A stretch of DNA of 64,000 bases, taken from JADFXI01 sp963784135. GTDB taxonomy: Bacteria; Nitrospirota; Thermodesulfovibrionia; Thermodesulfovibrionales; Dissulfurispiraceae. The translations under genes and the position numbers were made by a program. Positions 16,761-25,759 of the stretch are shown one piece after another. Each line of letters starts with the position of its first letter. Position 1 is the stretch's first letter. Below the pieces are notes generated by a model, which was not told where the DNA came from, did not search any database, and worked only from the letters and a program-made list of their open reading frames with translations. The stretch lies in the NCBI GenBank assembly GCA_963784135.1, contig CAWAQG010000001.1, forward strand, positions 26,362-90,361. Direction: 5' to 3'.

Positions 16761-18023
16761 TGGATTTATTCAACCAGGAAGAAAAATCTCCGGAAAAATC
16801 CGGCCCGTACGATGCAAATACCCCGCTCGCTTACCGCATGGCCCCTGCTACACTCGATGAATATATGGGGCAGGACCATATTATAGGCGAGGGAAAGCTG
16901 TTGAGGCGTGCCATTGAAGCCGACAGGATTACCTCATTGATCCTTTACGGCCCTCCCGGCACCGGGAAAACAGCGCTCGCCAGGGTCATCGCAAACAGGA
17001 CGCGGTCACATTTCGAATGGCTCAATGCCGCAGTTGCAGGCATCGACGACCTCAGAAAAATCATACAATCGGCAAAGGCGCGCAGATCGAACGGCGTGCG
17101 GACCGTGCTGTTCCTCGATGAAATTCACCGGTTTAACAAACTGCAGCAGGATGTGCTGCTGCCGGATGTTGAGGAAGGCGTTATTACGCTGATTGCCGCA
17201 ACGGTCGAAAACCCTTTTTTCTATGTCAATTCCGCGCTTATTTCGAGAAGCCAGGTCTTTGAGCTTAAACCGCTCGGCGAAGGGTCGCTTCTTGGAATTC
17301 TCCAAACAGCCATCAATGATAAGGAGCGCGGGCTGGGCAATCTGAAAATTCATGATTGACGATGAAGCACTGCGCCATATCGCTAAAATGTCCGACGGCG
17401 ACGCCAGAAAGGCGCTTTCCGCCCTGGAACTCGCCGCTCTCACCACCCCGCCCGATGAGGACGGCGTCTTGCATATCACGCTTGCCACCGCAGAAGAATC
17501 GATCCAGAAAAAGGCCGTTTTATACGATAAAAAGGGTGACCAGCACTATGATACTATCTCAGCTTTCATAAAAAGCATGCGCGGCTCCGACCCGGATGCA
17601 GCTGTCTATTATCTTGCCAAAATGCTTTATGCCGGAGAAGACCCCCGTTTCGTGGCACGAAGGATTGTCATATGCGCCTCAGAGGATGTGGGCAATGCAG
17701 ACCCAATGGCTTTAGTCGTTGCGACATCGGCGCTGAAAGCGGTTGAATTTGTCGGCATGCCCGAGGCCAGGATACCCCTTGCCCAGGCAGCCATCTATAT
17801 TGCTGCAGCGCCCAAAAGCAACGCCTGTTACCGTGCGATCGAGGCCGCAATGGCTGATATAGAAAATGAAGAGACTATGGAAGTGCCCGACCATTTAAAA
17901 AGCAGCAGCTATTCCGGGGCAAAAAAACTGGGCCGCGGTGAAGGCTACAAATATCCTCACGACTTCGGCGGCCATGTGGAGCAGGAATATCTCAAAAAAA
18001 AGCGCAGCTACTATAAACCATGA
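16760..18023 (+). pseudogene. rarA: Replication-associated recombination protein RarA (MgsA), frameshifted
   Basis: An AAA+ ATPase of the clamp-loader clade, in two frames. The first part has PLAYRMAPATLDEYMGQDHI, Walker A GPPGTGKTAL, Walker B FLDEIHRFNK and sensor ATVENPFF. It stops at 17359. The second part resumes at ATG 17352 with DDEALRHIAKMSDGDARKAL and runs to GYKYPHDFGGHVEQEYL at the C-terminus. Removing one G at 17354 joins the frames as KIHIDDEALRH. The stop and restart overlap as ATGATTGA, so two polypeptides could also be made by re-initiation. RarA acts at stalled replication forks. Sequence error, recent mutation and a genuine split are all possible. Confidence 0.88.
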
Positions 18024-18029
18024 GAAGAC

Positions 18030-18134
18030 AGGTCATAGGTCATAGGCAATAGGTCATGGATGATAGTAATTTCATAGAGGCAAAAAAAACAAAAAGAGTT
18101 TTTCCTATGACCTATAACCTATGACCCATAACCT
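18030..18134. repeat. ATAGG/CCTAT intergenic inverted repeat, copy 1
   Basis: The left arm (18030-18057) consists of AGGTCAT / AGGCAAT units. The right arm (18104-18134) has the complementary CCTATGACC units, with an A-rich centre. The right arm contains the apparent start codon of the next gene. Related copies lie at 23001-23075, 24951-25012 and 32800-32833. Confidence 0.7.
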
Positions 18135-19092
18135 ATATTTTTATTGTTATGACTTGAATATTCCATCAGGGGGAATCAGAGTATTATATAAACATGTCGA
18201 TATCCTGAATAAGAATGGTTTCCAAGCTTTTATACTGCATCAAAAGCCGGGTTTCCGCTGCACGTGGTTCGAAAATCGTACGCGGGTTACCAATGCTGTC
18301 GAAACCAGGATCATGCCGAATGATTATCTTGTAATACCGGAAGAAATATTTTCGGAAATAAGTAAACCGGCAAGAGGGCTCAGAAAGATAGTTTTCAATC
18401 AAAACTGCTACTTTACTTTTTCTCGGGGATATTCACTGGATAAAACTGAAAAAATTATTAGTTATCAGGACAAAGAAATTATTGCAGCTCTTGTGGTTTC
18501 CGATGACAGTGAACGGTATCTTTCTTATGCGTTTCCGGAGCTAAAAGTCATTAAAATTCATAACTCCATTGATCCGCATCTCTTTTTCTATAATGAGGCC
18601 AAGAAACCCCTAATTTCCTTTATGTCAAGAAAACATTTGGAAGACGCCCTGCAAGTGATAAATATTTTGAAATACAGGGACACGTTCGGCGATTTTGAAA
18701 TCATGCCTATTGCCGACAGAACTGAAACCGAAGTTGCGCAGATATTAAGAGAATCTCTTATTTTTCTGAGTTTCGGATATCCGGAGGGGTTTTCGCTGCC
18801 GCCTGCTGAAGCAATGGCCTGTGGCTGCATCGTTATCGGATATCACGGCATGGGGGGCAGGGAATTTTTCAGGCCGGAGTTTTCCTACCCCGTTACCAAC
18901 GGGGACATCATCACCTTTGCACAGACAATCGAAAAGGTCATCGGCCTGTATAAGAGTGATAAAGACATTCTGAAGGAAAAGGGGAAGTCGGCTTCTCAAT
19001 ACATATTAAAAAATTATTCCCCCGAACGACAGGAAAAAGATATCATCCAATTCTGGAAGCATATTACAGAAACCCATAATGCGGTCAACTGA
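18121..19092 (+). CDS. Glycosyltransferase, GT4-like
   Basis: 323 residues. The N-terminus has PSGGIRVLYKHVDILNKNG, a typical donor-fold glycine-rich loop. The C-terminal half contains GYPEGFSLPPAEAMACG, the EX7E nucleotide-sugar signature of retaining GT-B enzymes, and later YPVTNGD. The predicted start lies inside the right arm of the ATAGG/CCTAT repeat and has no Shine-Dalgarno, so the true N-terminus may differ. It runs in the same direction as rarA and is followed 25 bp later by the ChaN-like gene. The sugar and acceptor are unknown. Surface polysaccharide or glycan synthesis is the general expectation. Confidence 0.8.
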   Translation: MTHNLYFYCYDLNIPSGGIRVLYKHVDILNKNGFQAFILHQKPGFRCTWFENRTRVTNAVETRIMPNDYLVIPEEIFSEISKPARGLRKIVFNQNCYFTFSRGYSLDKTEKIISYQDKEIIAALVVSDDSERYLSYAFPELKVIKIHNSIDPHLFFYNEAKKPLISFMSRKHLEDALQVINILKYRDTFGDFEIMPIADRTETEVAQILRESLIFLSFGYPEGFSLPPAEAMACGCIVIGYHGMGGREFFRPEFSYPVTNGDIITFAQTIEKVIGLYKSDKDILKEKGKSASQYILKNYSPERQEKDIIQFWKHITETHNAVN

Positions 19093-19117
19093 ACTGCTTG
19101 AAGTCGGGGAGCATGCC

Positions 19118-19963
19118 ATGAAAAAATTTATGCAGCTGCTGTTTCCTGTTGTAGTGCTTTTCTTTATTTTTGCTCCCGCGCGAAGCTACGGCGTTGAGAG
19201 AGTTGTCAGGACAAGCGACGGGAAAGTAATCACCTTTAGGCAGATGATTCGGGAAATCAGGAACTCGAATATTATCTTTGTCGGCGAAGCACACAATAAT
19301 ATGGAACACCATGCTGCGCAACTGCAGGTCATCAAAGCACTTGAGACCTTATCAGTGACTGCCGCAGTCGGGCTTGAGATGTTCACTGCCGATAGCCAGA
19401 ATGAGTTGGACCGTTGGCTGGCAGGCAGAATGGGAGATGAGGCTTTCATCAAAACCTACCTGGATAACTGGGCCTTCCCATGGCGGTACTACAGGGACAT
19501 TTTCCTTTATGCAAAAAAACACCGGATTTCGATGATAGGGCTGAATGTTTCCCCTGAAATTACTCAAAAGGTGTCACAGAGCGGGTTCGCTTCGCTCGCA
19601 CCCGGCGAGCTCAGGCAGTTGCCTCCTCAAATAGGCTGTGATATTGATGCTCGGTATATGGATTTCATTAAGAAAGCCTACGAATTCCATGGGATGCAGA
19701 GCAATTCCTTCATACATTTTTGCGAGGCGCAAATGATATGGGACAAAGTCATGGCATGGAACCTCGCCAAATACCTGACCCGCAATCCCGGCAAAACCGT
19801 GGTGGTCCTCGCTGGGACAGGGCACGCATGGAAAAGGGGGATTCCGGAGCAGCTGAGAAGGCAGTATAAATTCCGTTATAAAGTTGTGCTGCCTGAAATC
19901 CCTGACCGCATAAGCACAAGCACCATAACAACCGAAGACGCGGATTATATTTTGTTGCAATAA
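19118..19963 (+). CDS. ChaN-like (DUF399) secreted heme-binding-family protein
   Basis: 281 residues from ATG 19118, which follows a GGGGAG Shine-Dalgarno. The earlier in-frame start at 19079 lacks one. A signal peptide is clear (KK, then a hydrophobic LLFPVVVLFFIF run, then a small-residue site). No lipobox cysteine is seen. The mature part has VGEAHNNMEHHAAQLQVI, GLEMFTADSQNELDRWL and VVVLAGTGHAWKRGIP, which define the ChaN/DUF399 family. Members bind heme or hydrolyse ester bonds in the periplasm and are linked to iron uptake. The histidines in EAHNN and GTGHA are conserved. The biological role here is not established by neighbours. Confidence 0.82.
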   Translation: MKKFMQLLFPVVVLFFIFAPARSYGVERVVRTSDGKVITFRQMIREIRNSNIIFVGEAHNNMEHHAAQLQVIKALETLSVTAAVGLEMFTADSQNELDRWLAGRMGDEAFIKTYLDNWAFPWRYYRDIFLYAKKHRISMIGLNVSPEITQKVSQSGFASLAPGELRQLPPQIGCDIDARYMDFIKKAYEFHGMQSNSFIHFCEAQMIWDKVMAWNLAKYLTRNPGKTVVVLAGTGHAWKRGIPEQLRRQYKFRYKVVLPEIPDRISTSTITTEDADYILLQ

Positions 19964-20002
19964 GAACATGACCGCACACCCCCCCTTCCACCTCTTTCCA
20001 CG

Positions 20003-20227
20003 CGTTGCATCATAGAAAGAATCTATAATAAGCTTGCGTCATTCCCGCAGTCTTTTAGCGGGAATCCAGGAAAAAACATATGAAAAACTTTTATGCTTTG
20101 CAGCGAGCGTAACGGGCTATAGGCCGTCATATGAAAAAAACCTGGATTCCCGCTAAAAGACTGCGGGAATGACGTGTTGGTATTGCCAAGGAAATTATTT
20201 TTGAATACGTTCTTAAATGATGCAACG
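20003..20227. repeat. REPIN/MITE-like nested inverted repeat
   Basis: Outer 11-bp arms (20003-20013 and 20217-20227) enclose a perfect 34-bp inverted repeat (20037-20070 and 20141-20174). Each arm is itself a small hairpin of the GTCATTCCCGC...GCGGGAATCCAG type. There is no coding sequence. This fills most of the 370-bp gap between the ChaN-like gene and gpmA. A related hairpin pair occurs at 37249-37325. Confidence 0.75.
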
Positions 20228-20337
20228 AATCACTTTCGAATACTTTTCTGATGATGCAATTCGTTCCATTGCATTTTCGCCGCTTTTTCTGTTTTAATTT
20301 TCATACAAATATAAAATACAGGGCGGAAAGGGGTCAC

Positions 20338-21090
20338 ATGATAAAACTGGTTTTACTCAGACACGGCGAAAGCATATGGAATGAAGAAAACAGGTTTACC
20401 GGCTGGACAGATGTAGACCTGTCCGGGAAAGGAATGGGAGAGGCTAAAAAAGCGGGTCTCGTTCTTAAAGACGCGGGTTTTGAGTTCGATACCGCTTATA
20501 CATCGGTACTCAAAAGGGCCATAAGGACCTTGTGGATTGTCCTGGACCAAATGGACCTGATGTGGATCCCCGTATACCGTTCATGGCGTTTAAATGAGCG
20601 GCATTACGGAGCGTTGCAGGGATTGAACAAAGCTGAGACGGCGGCCCGTTACGGAGAAGAACAGGTGCACATATGGAGGAGAAGCTTCGACATCCCGCCT
20701 CCCCCTCTTGACATCAAAGACCCCCGTTACCCGGGAAACGATCCCCGTTATAAGGAACTCAGCAGCGCCGACCTGCCGTTGACGGAAAGTTTAAAAATTA
20801 CCATAGCGCGGTTTCTGCCTTACTGGCATGAAACTATCGCTCCGGCAATACGTTCAGGCAGGAAAGCAATAATCGCCGCGCACGGCAATTCCCTAAGGGC
20901 CCTTGTAAAATACCTCGACGCGGTCCCCGACGAGGAAATTGTGGCGCTGAATATACCTACCGGCATACCCCTGGTTTATGAGCTTGATGAAAACCTCAGG
21001 CCGCTTCGGCACTATTACCTTGGCGATGCCGCAGAAATTGAAAAAGCAGTGCAAAAGGTGGCCGCCCAGGGCAAAGCATCAAATAAATAA
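20338..21090 (+). CDS. gpmA: 2,3-bisphosphoglycerate-dependent phosphoglycerate mutase
   Basis: 250 residues from ATG 20338, which follows an AAGGGG Shine-Dalgarno. The longer frame from 20251 is not supported. The protein opens MIKLVLLRHGESIWN with the phosphohistidine RHG at 8-10. It has RFTGWTDVDLSGKG, the ERHYGALQGLNKAETAARYGEE region, and AAHGNSLRALVKYLD, where the second active-site histidine lies. It interconverts 3- and 2-phosphoglycerate in glycolysis/gluconeogenesis. The length matches GpmA (about 250). The gene stands alone between a REPIN-like element and an ABC-F gene. Confidence 0.96.
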   Translation: MIKLVLLRHGESIWNEENRFTGWTDVDLSGKGMGEAKKAGLVLKDAGFEFDTAYTSVLKRAIRTLWIVLDQMDLMWIPVYRSWRLNERHYGALQGLNKAETAARYGEEQVHIWRRSFDIPPPPLDIKDPRYPGNDPRYKELSSADLPLTESLKITIARFLPYWHETIAPAIRSGRKAIIAAHGNSLRALVKYLDAVPDEEIVALNIPTGIPLVYELDENLRPLRHYYLGDAAEIEKAVQKVAAQGKASNK

Positions 21091-21142
21091 ATAACATTGT
21101 CTGAATTGCAGCCGCATTGTCTCCTGACTTCTGTCTTCCTGT

Positions 21143-21148
21143 TATAAT
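21143..21148 (+). promoter_or_regulatory. -10 element close to ABC-F start (possible leaderless transcript)
   Basis: TATAAT ends six bases before ATG 21154, and no Shine-Dalgarno is present between them. The transcript would begin at or within a base of the start codon. The -35 is weak. Confidence 0.35.
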
Positions 21149-21153
21149 AAAAG

Positions 21154-23022
21154 ATGCTTCAGGTAAGTAATCTGTCAAAGGCTTACGGACAACAGGTGAT
21201 CTTCGACGAGGTCAGCTTCACGGTCAACCCCGGAGAGCGCATCGGGCTGGTAGGCAGAAACGGGCACGGCAAGACCACCCTCTTCCGCATGATACTCGGC
21301 GAGGAGAAGCCCGATGATGGAGTAATCAGCCTCCCCGCCGGTTATACCGCAGGCCACCTTTCCCAGCATATCCGTTTCACCCGGCCGACAGTACTCGAAG
21401 AAGGCTGCGCCGGTCTCCCGGAATCAGAGGATGGGAGGGACGAATCCTATAAGGTCAAAACCATTCTGACCGGACTTGGCGTATCGCCGGATGCTTTCGA
21501 CCGGGGGCCATATGAACTCTCGGGCGGATACCAGATCCGCCTTAATCTCGCCAAGGTGCTGGTAGAGTCGCCGGACCTCCTTCTCCTCGATGAGCCGACA
21601 AATTACCTCGATATCGTATCTATACGATGGCTTACCCAATTTTTGCGCAACTGGAAAAACGAACTGATTTTAATTACCCACGACAGGGAGTTTATGGACA
21701 GCGTAACCACCCATACTATGGGTATTCACCGCCGCAAGGTCCGAAAAACGGCAGGCCAGACCCAAAAGCTTTACGACCAACTGCTGCAGGAAGAAGAGGT
21801 CTACGAGCAGACAAGGATCAATGAGGGGAAGAAACGCAAAGAGGCGGAACAATTTATCAACCGCTTCAGGGCACAGGCAACACGGGCCAGGGCCGTGCAA
21901 TCAAAAATTAAAGCACTTCAGAAGAAAGAGACGCTGGAGAAGATCGCCGCAATAAAAAACCTTGATTTCGAATTCAGTGCCGCGCCGTTCACAGGAAAAT
22001 TTCTTCTTGAGGCAAACAACATTTCATTTGCATTTGCACCCGAAGGACCGCTCATAAGCGGCTTCAGCATGGCCGTCGGGAAAAACGACCGCATTGCCGT
22101 CATAGGAAAAAACGGCAAGGGAAAAACAACTCTCCTGAACCTGCTGGCCGGAGAATTACCTCCTTCGAAAGGGACTGTTACCCATCATCCGAAATTAAAA
22201 CTTGCCTGCTTCGGACAGACCAATATCAACCGCCTCAACCCTGGCAAGACCGTTGAGGATGAAATACTCGATGTTCTGCCCTCATACAACAGAAAATTTG
22301 CGCGTACAATCTGCGGCATTATGATGTTCGATGGAGATAAGGCGCTGAAAAAAATAGAGGTGCTTTCCGGCGGAGAGAAAAGCCGGGTGCTGCTCGGGAA
22401 ACTTCTTGTAAGCCCTGCCAATCTGCTCCTGCTGGATGAACCGACCAACCATCTCGACATGGAGTCTATCGATTCTCTCCTGGAGGCGCTGACAGCCTTT
22501 GATGGAGCGGTCATAATAGTTACCCACAGCGAAATGATACTCCATGCGCTTGCTACAAGACTTGTCGTATTCGATAATGACCGGGTGAGCGTATTCGACG
22601 GCACTTATCAGGATTTTCTCGACAGGGTGGGATGGGCAAATGAAACATCAGCTGCGGGCGGCGCCGTTCCCGATAACGGTGACCGGGGCACTAACCTAAG
22701 CAAAAAAGATATGCGAAGGCTCAGGGCTGATCTTATCAGCTGCAGGGGAAGAGTACTTGGAGCGCTCAAGAACAGAATTACCGAAATCGAAGGGACCATA
22801 GTAGAATTGGAGCAGAAAGTTAACGACGACACAGGGGCGCTGCTGGATGTTTCGGTAAAAGGGGACGGTGCGGCAATAAAAAGCCTGTCAAAGTCACTGC
22901 ATGCAACAAAAGGTCAGATCGATGCCCTTTTTGACGAAATGGCAGTTCTGACCGGCGAACTCGAAAGCAAAACAAAAGAATTCGACCAAAGAGTACAACA
23001 GACTATAGGCAATGGGATATAG
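21154..23022 (+). CDS. ABC-F family ATPase
   Basis: 622 residues with two ABC domains and no membrane segment. Domain 1 has Walker A GRNGHGKTT, signature LSGGYQIRLN and LLLLDEPTNYLD. Domain 2 has GKNGKGKTT, LSGGEKSRVLLGKLL and LLLLDEPTNHLD. The linker between them is highly charged (KKRKEAEQFINRFRAQATRARAVQSK, named here by its ends). A C-terminal coiled-coil-like region (about 530-622) follows. ABC-F proteins bind the ribosomal E site and relieve stalling, and some give antibiotic protection. The closest general type is Uup/YdiF-like. The last codons and the stop are supplied by an ATAGG-type intergenic repeat shared with the convergent S1-domain gene. Confidence 0.92.
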   Translation: MLQVSNLSKAYGQQVIFDEVSFTVNPGERIGLVGRNGHGKTTLFRMILGEEKPDDGVISLPAGYTAGHLSQHIRFTRPTVLEEGCAGLPESEDGRDESYKVKTILTGLGVSPDAFDRGPYELSGGYQIRLNLAKVLVESPDLLLLDEPTNYLDIVSIRWLTQFLRNWKNELILITHDREFMDSVTTHTMGIHRRKVRKTAGQTQKLYDQLLQEEEVYEQTRINEGKKRKEAEQFINRFRAQATRARAVQSKIKALQKKETLEKIAAIKNLDFEFSAAPFTGKFLLEANNISFAFAPEGPLISGFSMAVGKNDRIAVIGKNGKGKTTLLNLLAGELPPSKGTVTHHPKLKLACFGQTNINRLNPGKTVEDEILDVLPSYNRKFARTICGIMMFDGDKALKKIEVLSGGEKSRVLLGKLLVSPANLLLLDEPTNHLDMESIDSLLEALTAFDGAVIIVTHSEMILHALATRLVVFDNDRVSVFDGTYQDFLDRVGWANETSAAGGAVPDNGDRGTNLSKKDMRRLRADLISCRGRVLGALKNRITEIEGTIVELEQKVNDDTGALLDVSVKGDGAAIKSLSKSLHATKGQIDALFDEMAVLTGELESKTKEFDQRVQQTIGNGI

Positions 23023-23075
23023 GCTATAGTCTATGGGTAAAAATACTATAACCTATCGCCTAAGGTTTATTGCCC
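23001..23075. repeat. ATAGG/CCTAT intergenic repeat, copy 2
   Basis: Units such as CTATAGGCAAT and GGCTATAG are followed by complementary CTATAACCTAT units. The repeat sits between two convergent genes, and both stop codons (23020-23022 on plus, 23067-23069 on minus) lie within it. It may form a bidirectional terminator hairpin. Confidence 0.65.
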
Positions 23076-24602
23076 GTATTTTTTTGCCTTGAGCAGTTCT
23101 CCCAGGCTGCCAAGAGCGCCTGAAGACTTTCCTTCATCCTTAATGGAATCCCTGTAACGCTTGAAGTCTTCCCGCTCCTCCAGCTCCTTGAGCGCCTTGC
23201 GGCTCAGGAGCACTTTGCCGCGTCCGGTGTCCACTTCACGCACAGCAACCTGCATAGCCGAACCGGCGGGAAACATGCGGCTGTGGTCTGAACCGCCCGG
23301 CGTATCCATCTCTGAATTTGGGACCAGCCCTGTTACCTCATCACCTATTTTTACAAAAACTCCGAAAGGCATGACCTTCTCAACTACCCCATCGATAATT
23401 TCACCTTCGGAAGGCAGGACAATCTTTTTCACTTCACGCTTCGGCTGCATGGAAAGAGAAAGTTTCCTGTTCTGAGGATCAACCGACAGCACATATGTCT
23501 CAACCTGCTGGCCGACAGCAACCACTTCTTTCGGATGCTGTATGCGCCGCCCGGCCCCGAGGTTCGAAATGTGCACCAAACCATCTATTCCAGGTTCCAG
23601 GCTGACAAAAGCGCCAAAGGGCGCCAGCCTGACAATGGTGCCGTTTACTTTTTCGCCCACAGGATACTTCTCCGTCACAATGCACCATGGATCGGGCTGT
23701 ATTGCTTTTATACTCACTGTCATACGCTCTTTGTCCCAGTCAAGCGATAAGACCCTGACTCTCACTTCCTGTCCGATGGACAGCACATCCTCCGGCTTCT
23801 CTATCCTTCCCCAGGATATTTCGCTGAAGGGGACCAGGCCGTCAACACCGCCGAGGTCGACAAAAGCACCGAAACTCTGGAGAGATCGTACTTTCGCGGT
23901 AATGTCCATCCCAATTGAAATAGTCTCCTTAAGAAGGTCTATACAGGCCCGGCGCTCCTGCTCAAGCGCGGCGCGCCGCGATATCACTACGGTGCGCCCG
24001 CCTTCCTTATAATCCAGTATCTTGAACGAGAAGGTCTTGCCGATATAGTCGGCGCCCACTCTTCCGCCTCTGATGTCAATGTGAGACCAGGGACAGAAAC
24101 ATACTACGCCGCCTATAGAAACCTCGAACCCTCCTTTTATCTCCCGTTTGACATCTCCGTTTATTGCTATTCCGGCGCTGAAGGCATCGCGGACTGCCTC
24201 AAGCCGCAGCGAAGAGTATCCATTTAAAAGCGTGGTGAGATGTCTGATTCCGTCCTGCACAGACAGGAAAAAAGCATCGACCATGTCACCCTCTCTCACC
24301 CGGCATACACCGTTTTCGTCGATAAATTCGCTTAGCGTTATAATGCCCTCGCTCTTTCCGCCGAGGTCGATATATACAGCATCGCCGGAAATACTGATCA
24401 CCCTGGCCCTGACCTTCTGGCCTGGAGCGAGTCTTGCAGAAGCAGCGCCGCCGTTCTTCTCAAGCAGGGCGGCAAAACTCTCTTCTTCGGGAGCATCCCC
24501 GGGGACCGAAAAGTCTGCGGCTTCTTGTGGAACGCCGGCTGGAGGAATCGTTTCCTGCCCTACAGTATTTAGAGCAGCCTCTTTTACAGAATCATCAGAC
24601 AT
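23067..24602 (-). CDS. rpsA: S1-domain RNA-binding protein, ribosomal protein S1-like
   Basis: 511 residues with five recognisable S1 modules. The first starts at about residue 60 (GQKVRARVISISGDAVYIDLGGKSEG, given by its ends). A divergent second one has FEVSIGGVVCFCPWSHID. Modules three to five have the standard FGAFVDLG / FGAFVSLE / FGVFVKIG cores. The N-terminal 50 residues are acidic and probably disordered. S1 binds mRNA and helps initiate translation of structured messages. Bacteria often have one six-module S1 and shorter paralogues, so this may be the main S1 or a relative. It converges on the ABC-F gene through a shared repeat. Confidence 0.85.
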   Translation of the reverse strand: MSDDSVKEAALNTVGQETIPPAGVPQEAADFSVPGDAPEEESFAALLEKNGGAASARLAPGQKVRARVISISGDAVYIDLGGKSEGIITLSEFIDENGVCRVREGDMVDAFFLSVQDGIRHLTTLLNGYSSLRLEAVRDAFSAGIAINGDVKREIKGGFEVSIGGVVCFCPWSHIDIRGGRVGADYIGKTFSFKILDYKEGGRTVVISRRAALEQERRACIDLLKETISIGMDITAKVRSLQSFGAFVDLGGVDGLVPFSEISWGRIEKPEDVLSIGQEVRVRVLSLDWDKERMTVSIKAIQPDPWCIVTEKYPVGEKVNGTIVRLAPFGAFVSLEPGIDGLVHISNLGAGRRIQHPKEVVAVGQQVETYVLSVDPQNRKLSLSMQPKREVKKIVLPSEGEIIDGVVEKVMPFGVFVKIGDEVTGLVPNSEMDTPGGSDHSRMFPAGSAMQVAVREVDTGRGKVLLSRKALKELEEREDFKRYRDSIKDEGKSSGALGSLGELLKAKKYGQ

Positions 24603-24740
24603 ATTGTGTACCTCTCATTGAACCTCCCGCAGCAAGCTTCGGGGTATTCTAAAATCTTCCCTCCCTTGACGGGAGGGGATGCAGGGAACAGCATATCAAC
24701 AAAAATACGCTTAATCAGAACAACGCTTAGTCTAAAGGAT

Positions 24741-24770
24741 TTGAGCAGTTTGAGTCAATTTATGTATAAT
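24741..24770 (+). promoter_or_regulatory. Promoter of the cysteine-rich small protein, leaderless layout
   Basis: TTGAGC at 24741-24746 and TATAAT at 24765-24770 are separated by 18 bases. ATG 24776 starts six bases after the -10 end, and no Shine-Dalgarno is present. This is the best-supported leaderless candidate of the window. Confidence 0.5.
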
Positions 24771-24775
24771 TTTAC

Positions 24776-24940
24776 ATGACTGAAAAAACTGAGCAGGCAA
24801 AGAAAAATCCTTGTCCGGATTGCACTTTTTGTCAGTGTTGCAGCGAAACGCGTTGCAGCATGTGCCGCCCTTCTGCAAACAAGAAACCGAAAAAAGAAAA
24901 AAAATTAAAGGTACATAAGCCTCTTTTCAGGCCATATTAA
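24776..24940 (+). CDS. Cysteine-rich small protein (54 aa)
   Basis: A short gene of 54 residues. Residues 12-30 read PCPDCTFCQCCSETRCSMC (19 residues): seven cysteines in a CX2CX2CXCCX4CX2C arrangement. The tail is strongly basic (KKPKKEKKLK). The spacing suggests a zinc- or iron-sulfur-binding knuckle. I do not recognise a named family. Cys content, a good promoter immediately upstream and the lack of an overlapping alternative gene argue that it is real. It converges on the TPR protein gene through an ATAGG-type repeat. Confidence 0.6.
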   Translation: MTEKTEQAKKNPCPDCTFCQCCSETRCSMCRPSANKKPKKEKKLKVHKPLFRPY

Positions 24941-24950
24941 AATAATGCAG

Positions 24951-25012
24951 GCGATAGGCAATGGGCTATAGGCTATAGGTAAGAAATACTAAGAACTATT
25001 GCTTATGATGGG
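24951..25012. repeat. ATAGG/CCTAT intergenic repeat, copy 3
   Basis: GCGATAGGCAATGGGCTATA units are followed by complementary AACTATTGC units. The element lies between the convergent cysteine-rich gene and the TPR gene. The stop of the latter (25003-25005) is inside the repeat, as in copy 2. Confidence 0.65.
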
Positions 25013-25686
25013 CCCTTCAGCAGAAGCAATCTCGCCTTCCATGCCCACTTCCTTTCCATTTTGCGCTTGTAACGAGGCGCATCTTTGAATACAGAGACCG
25101 CTTTCTTCAGGTACTCCACTCCCTCGTCCACCTTCCCGGTCTTTATCTTGACAAGACCCATCTGACAGAGGCCCTCAGCACTCGAAATACGCACCTTCAG
25201 AAAATGCTCAAGGAACGGGACTGCGCTGTCGTATGCCCCTGTATCAATATACACTTCTGCCATTGCCAGATAAGGATCGCCATATTTCAACCCGGGAGCA
25301 GCAAGCAGGGCATTATCCACAAGCGCCCGCCCCTTGTCAACAGCGCCGCTTCTGGCAAGCGTGATGCCGTAGTAATAATTGAATTCCGGCTCATCGGACA
25401 TTTTTGATGAGGCCCTGGTGAAATATTCGAGTGCTTTCTGATAATTTTTCCTTTCGAACATAAAAATGCCGAGTTCTTTCATTGACCGGGCATCATGAGG
25501 ATTAATTGCAACAGTCCTCTGAAGTTCCCTGATTCTGCCGGCAGACCTGAATGCCCGCAGAGGGTCCGGCACAAAGCCGTAATATGTCCTGTCTATTGCC
25601 AGGTAAACAACAAGAAGAATGACCACCGCTATGATAGGATTCCCTGTAAGCCAGGAGAGAAAGACAAACAGCATGAACTTACTCAC
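25003..25686 (-). CDS. Membrane-anchored TPR protein
   Basis: About 227 residues from GTG 25686, which follows a GGAGGT Shine-Dalgarno. A GTG at 25701 and an ATG at 25674 are alternatives. One N-terminal membrane segment (NPIIAVVILLVVYLAI) is followed by at least three TPR-like repeats (NPHDARSMKELGIFMFERKNYQKALEYF by its ends, EFNYYYGITLARSGAVDKGRALV, SAEGLCQMGLVKIKTGKVDEGVEYL). The role is unknown; such proteins usually scaffold complexes at the membrane. It lies 73 bp downstream of a membrane-protein gene on the same strand and may be co-transcribed. Confidence 0.75.
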   Translation of the reverse strand: MSKFMLFVFLSWLTGNPIIAVVILLVVYLAIDRTYYGFVPDPLRAFRSAGRIRELQRTVAINPHDARSMKELGIFMFERKNYQKALEYFTRASSKMSDEPEFNYYYGITLARSGAVDKGRALVDNALLAAPGLKYGDPYLAMAEVYIDTGAYDSAVPFLEHFLKVRISSAEGLCQMGLVKIKTGKVDEGVEYLKKAVSVFKDAPRYKRKMERKWAWKARLLLLKGPS

Positions 25687-25759
25687 TACTGTTACCTCCA
25701 CCAGGACCGCAAAAAGTTACAGACTTTTTCTGTGAGAATATGCCGTGAATATCAGGACA

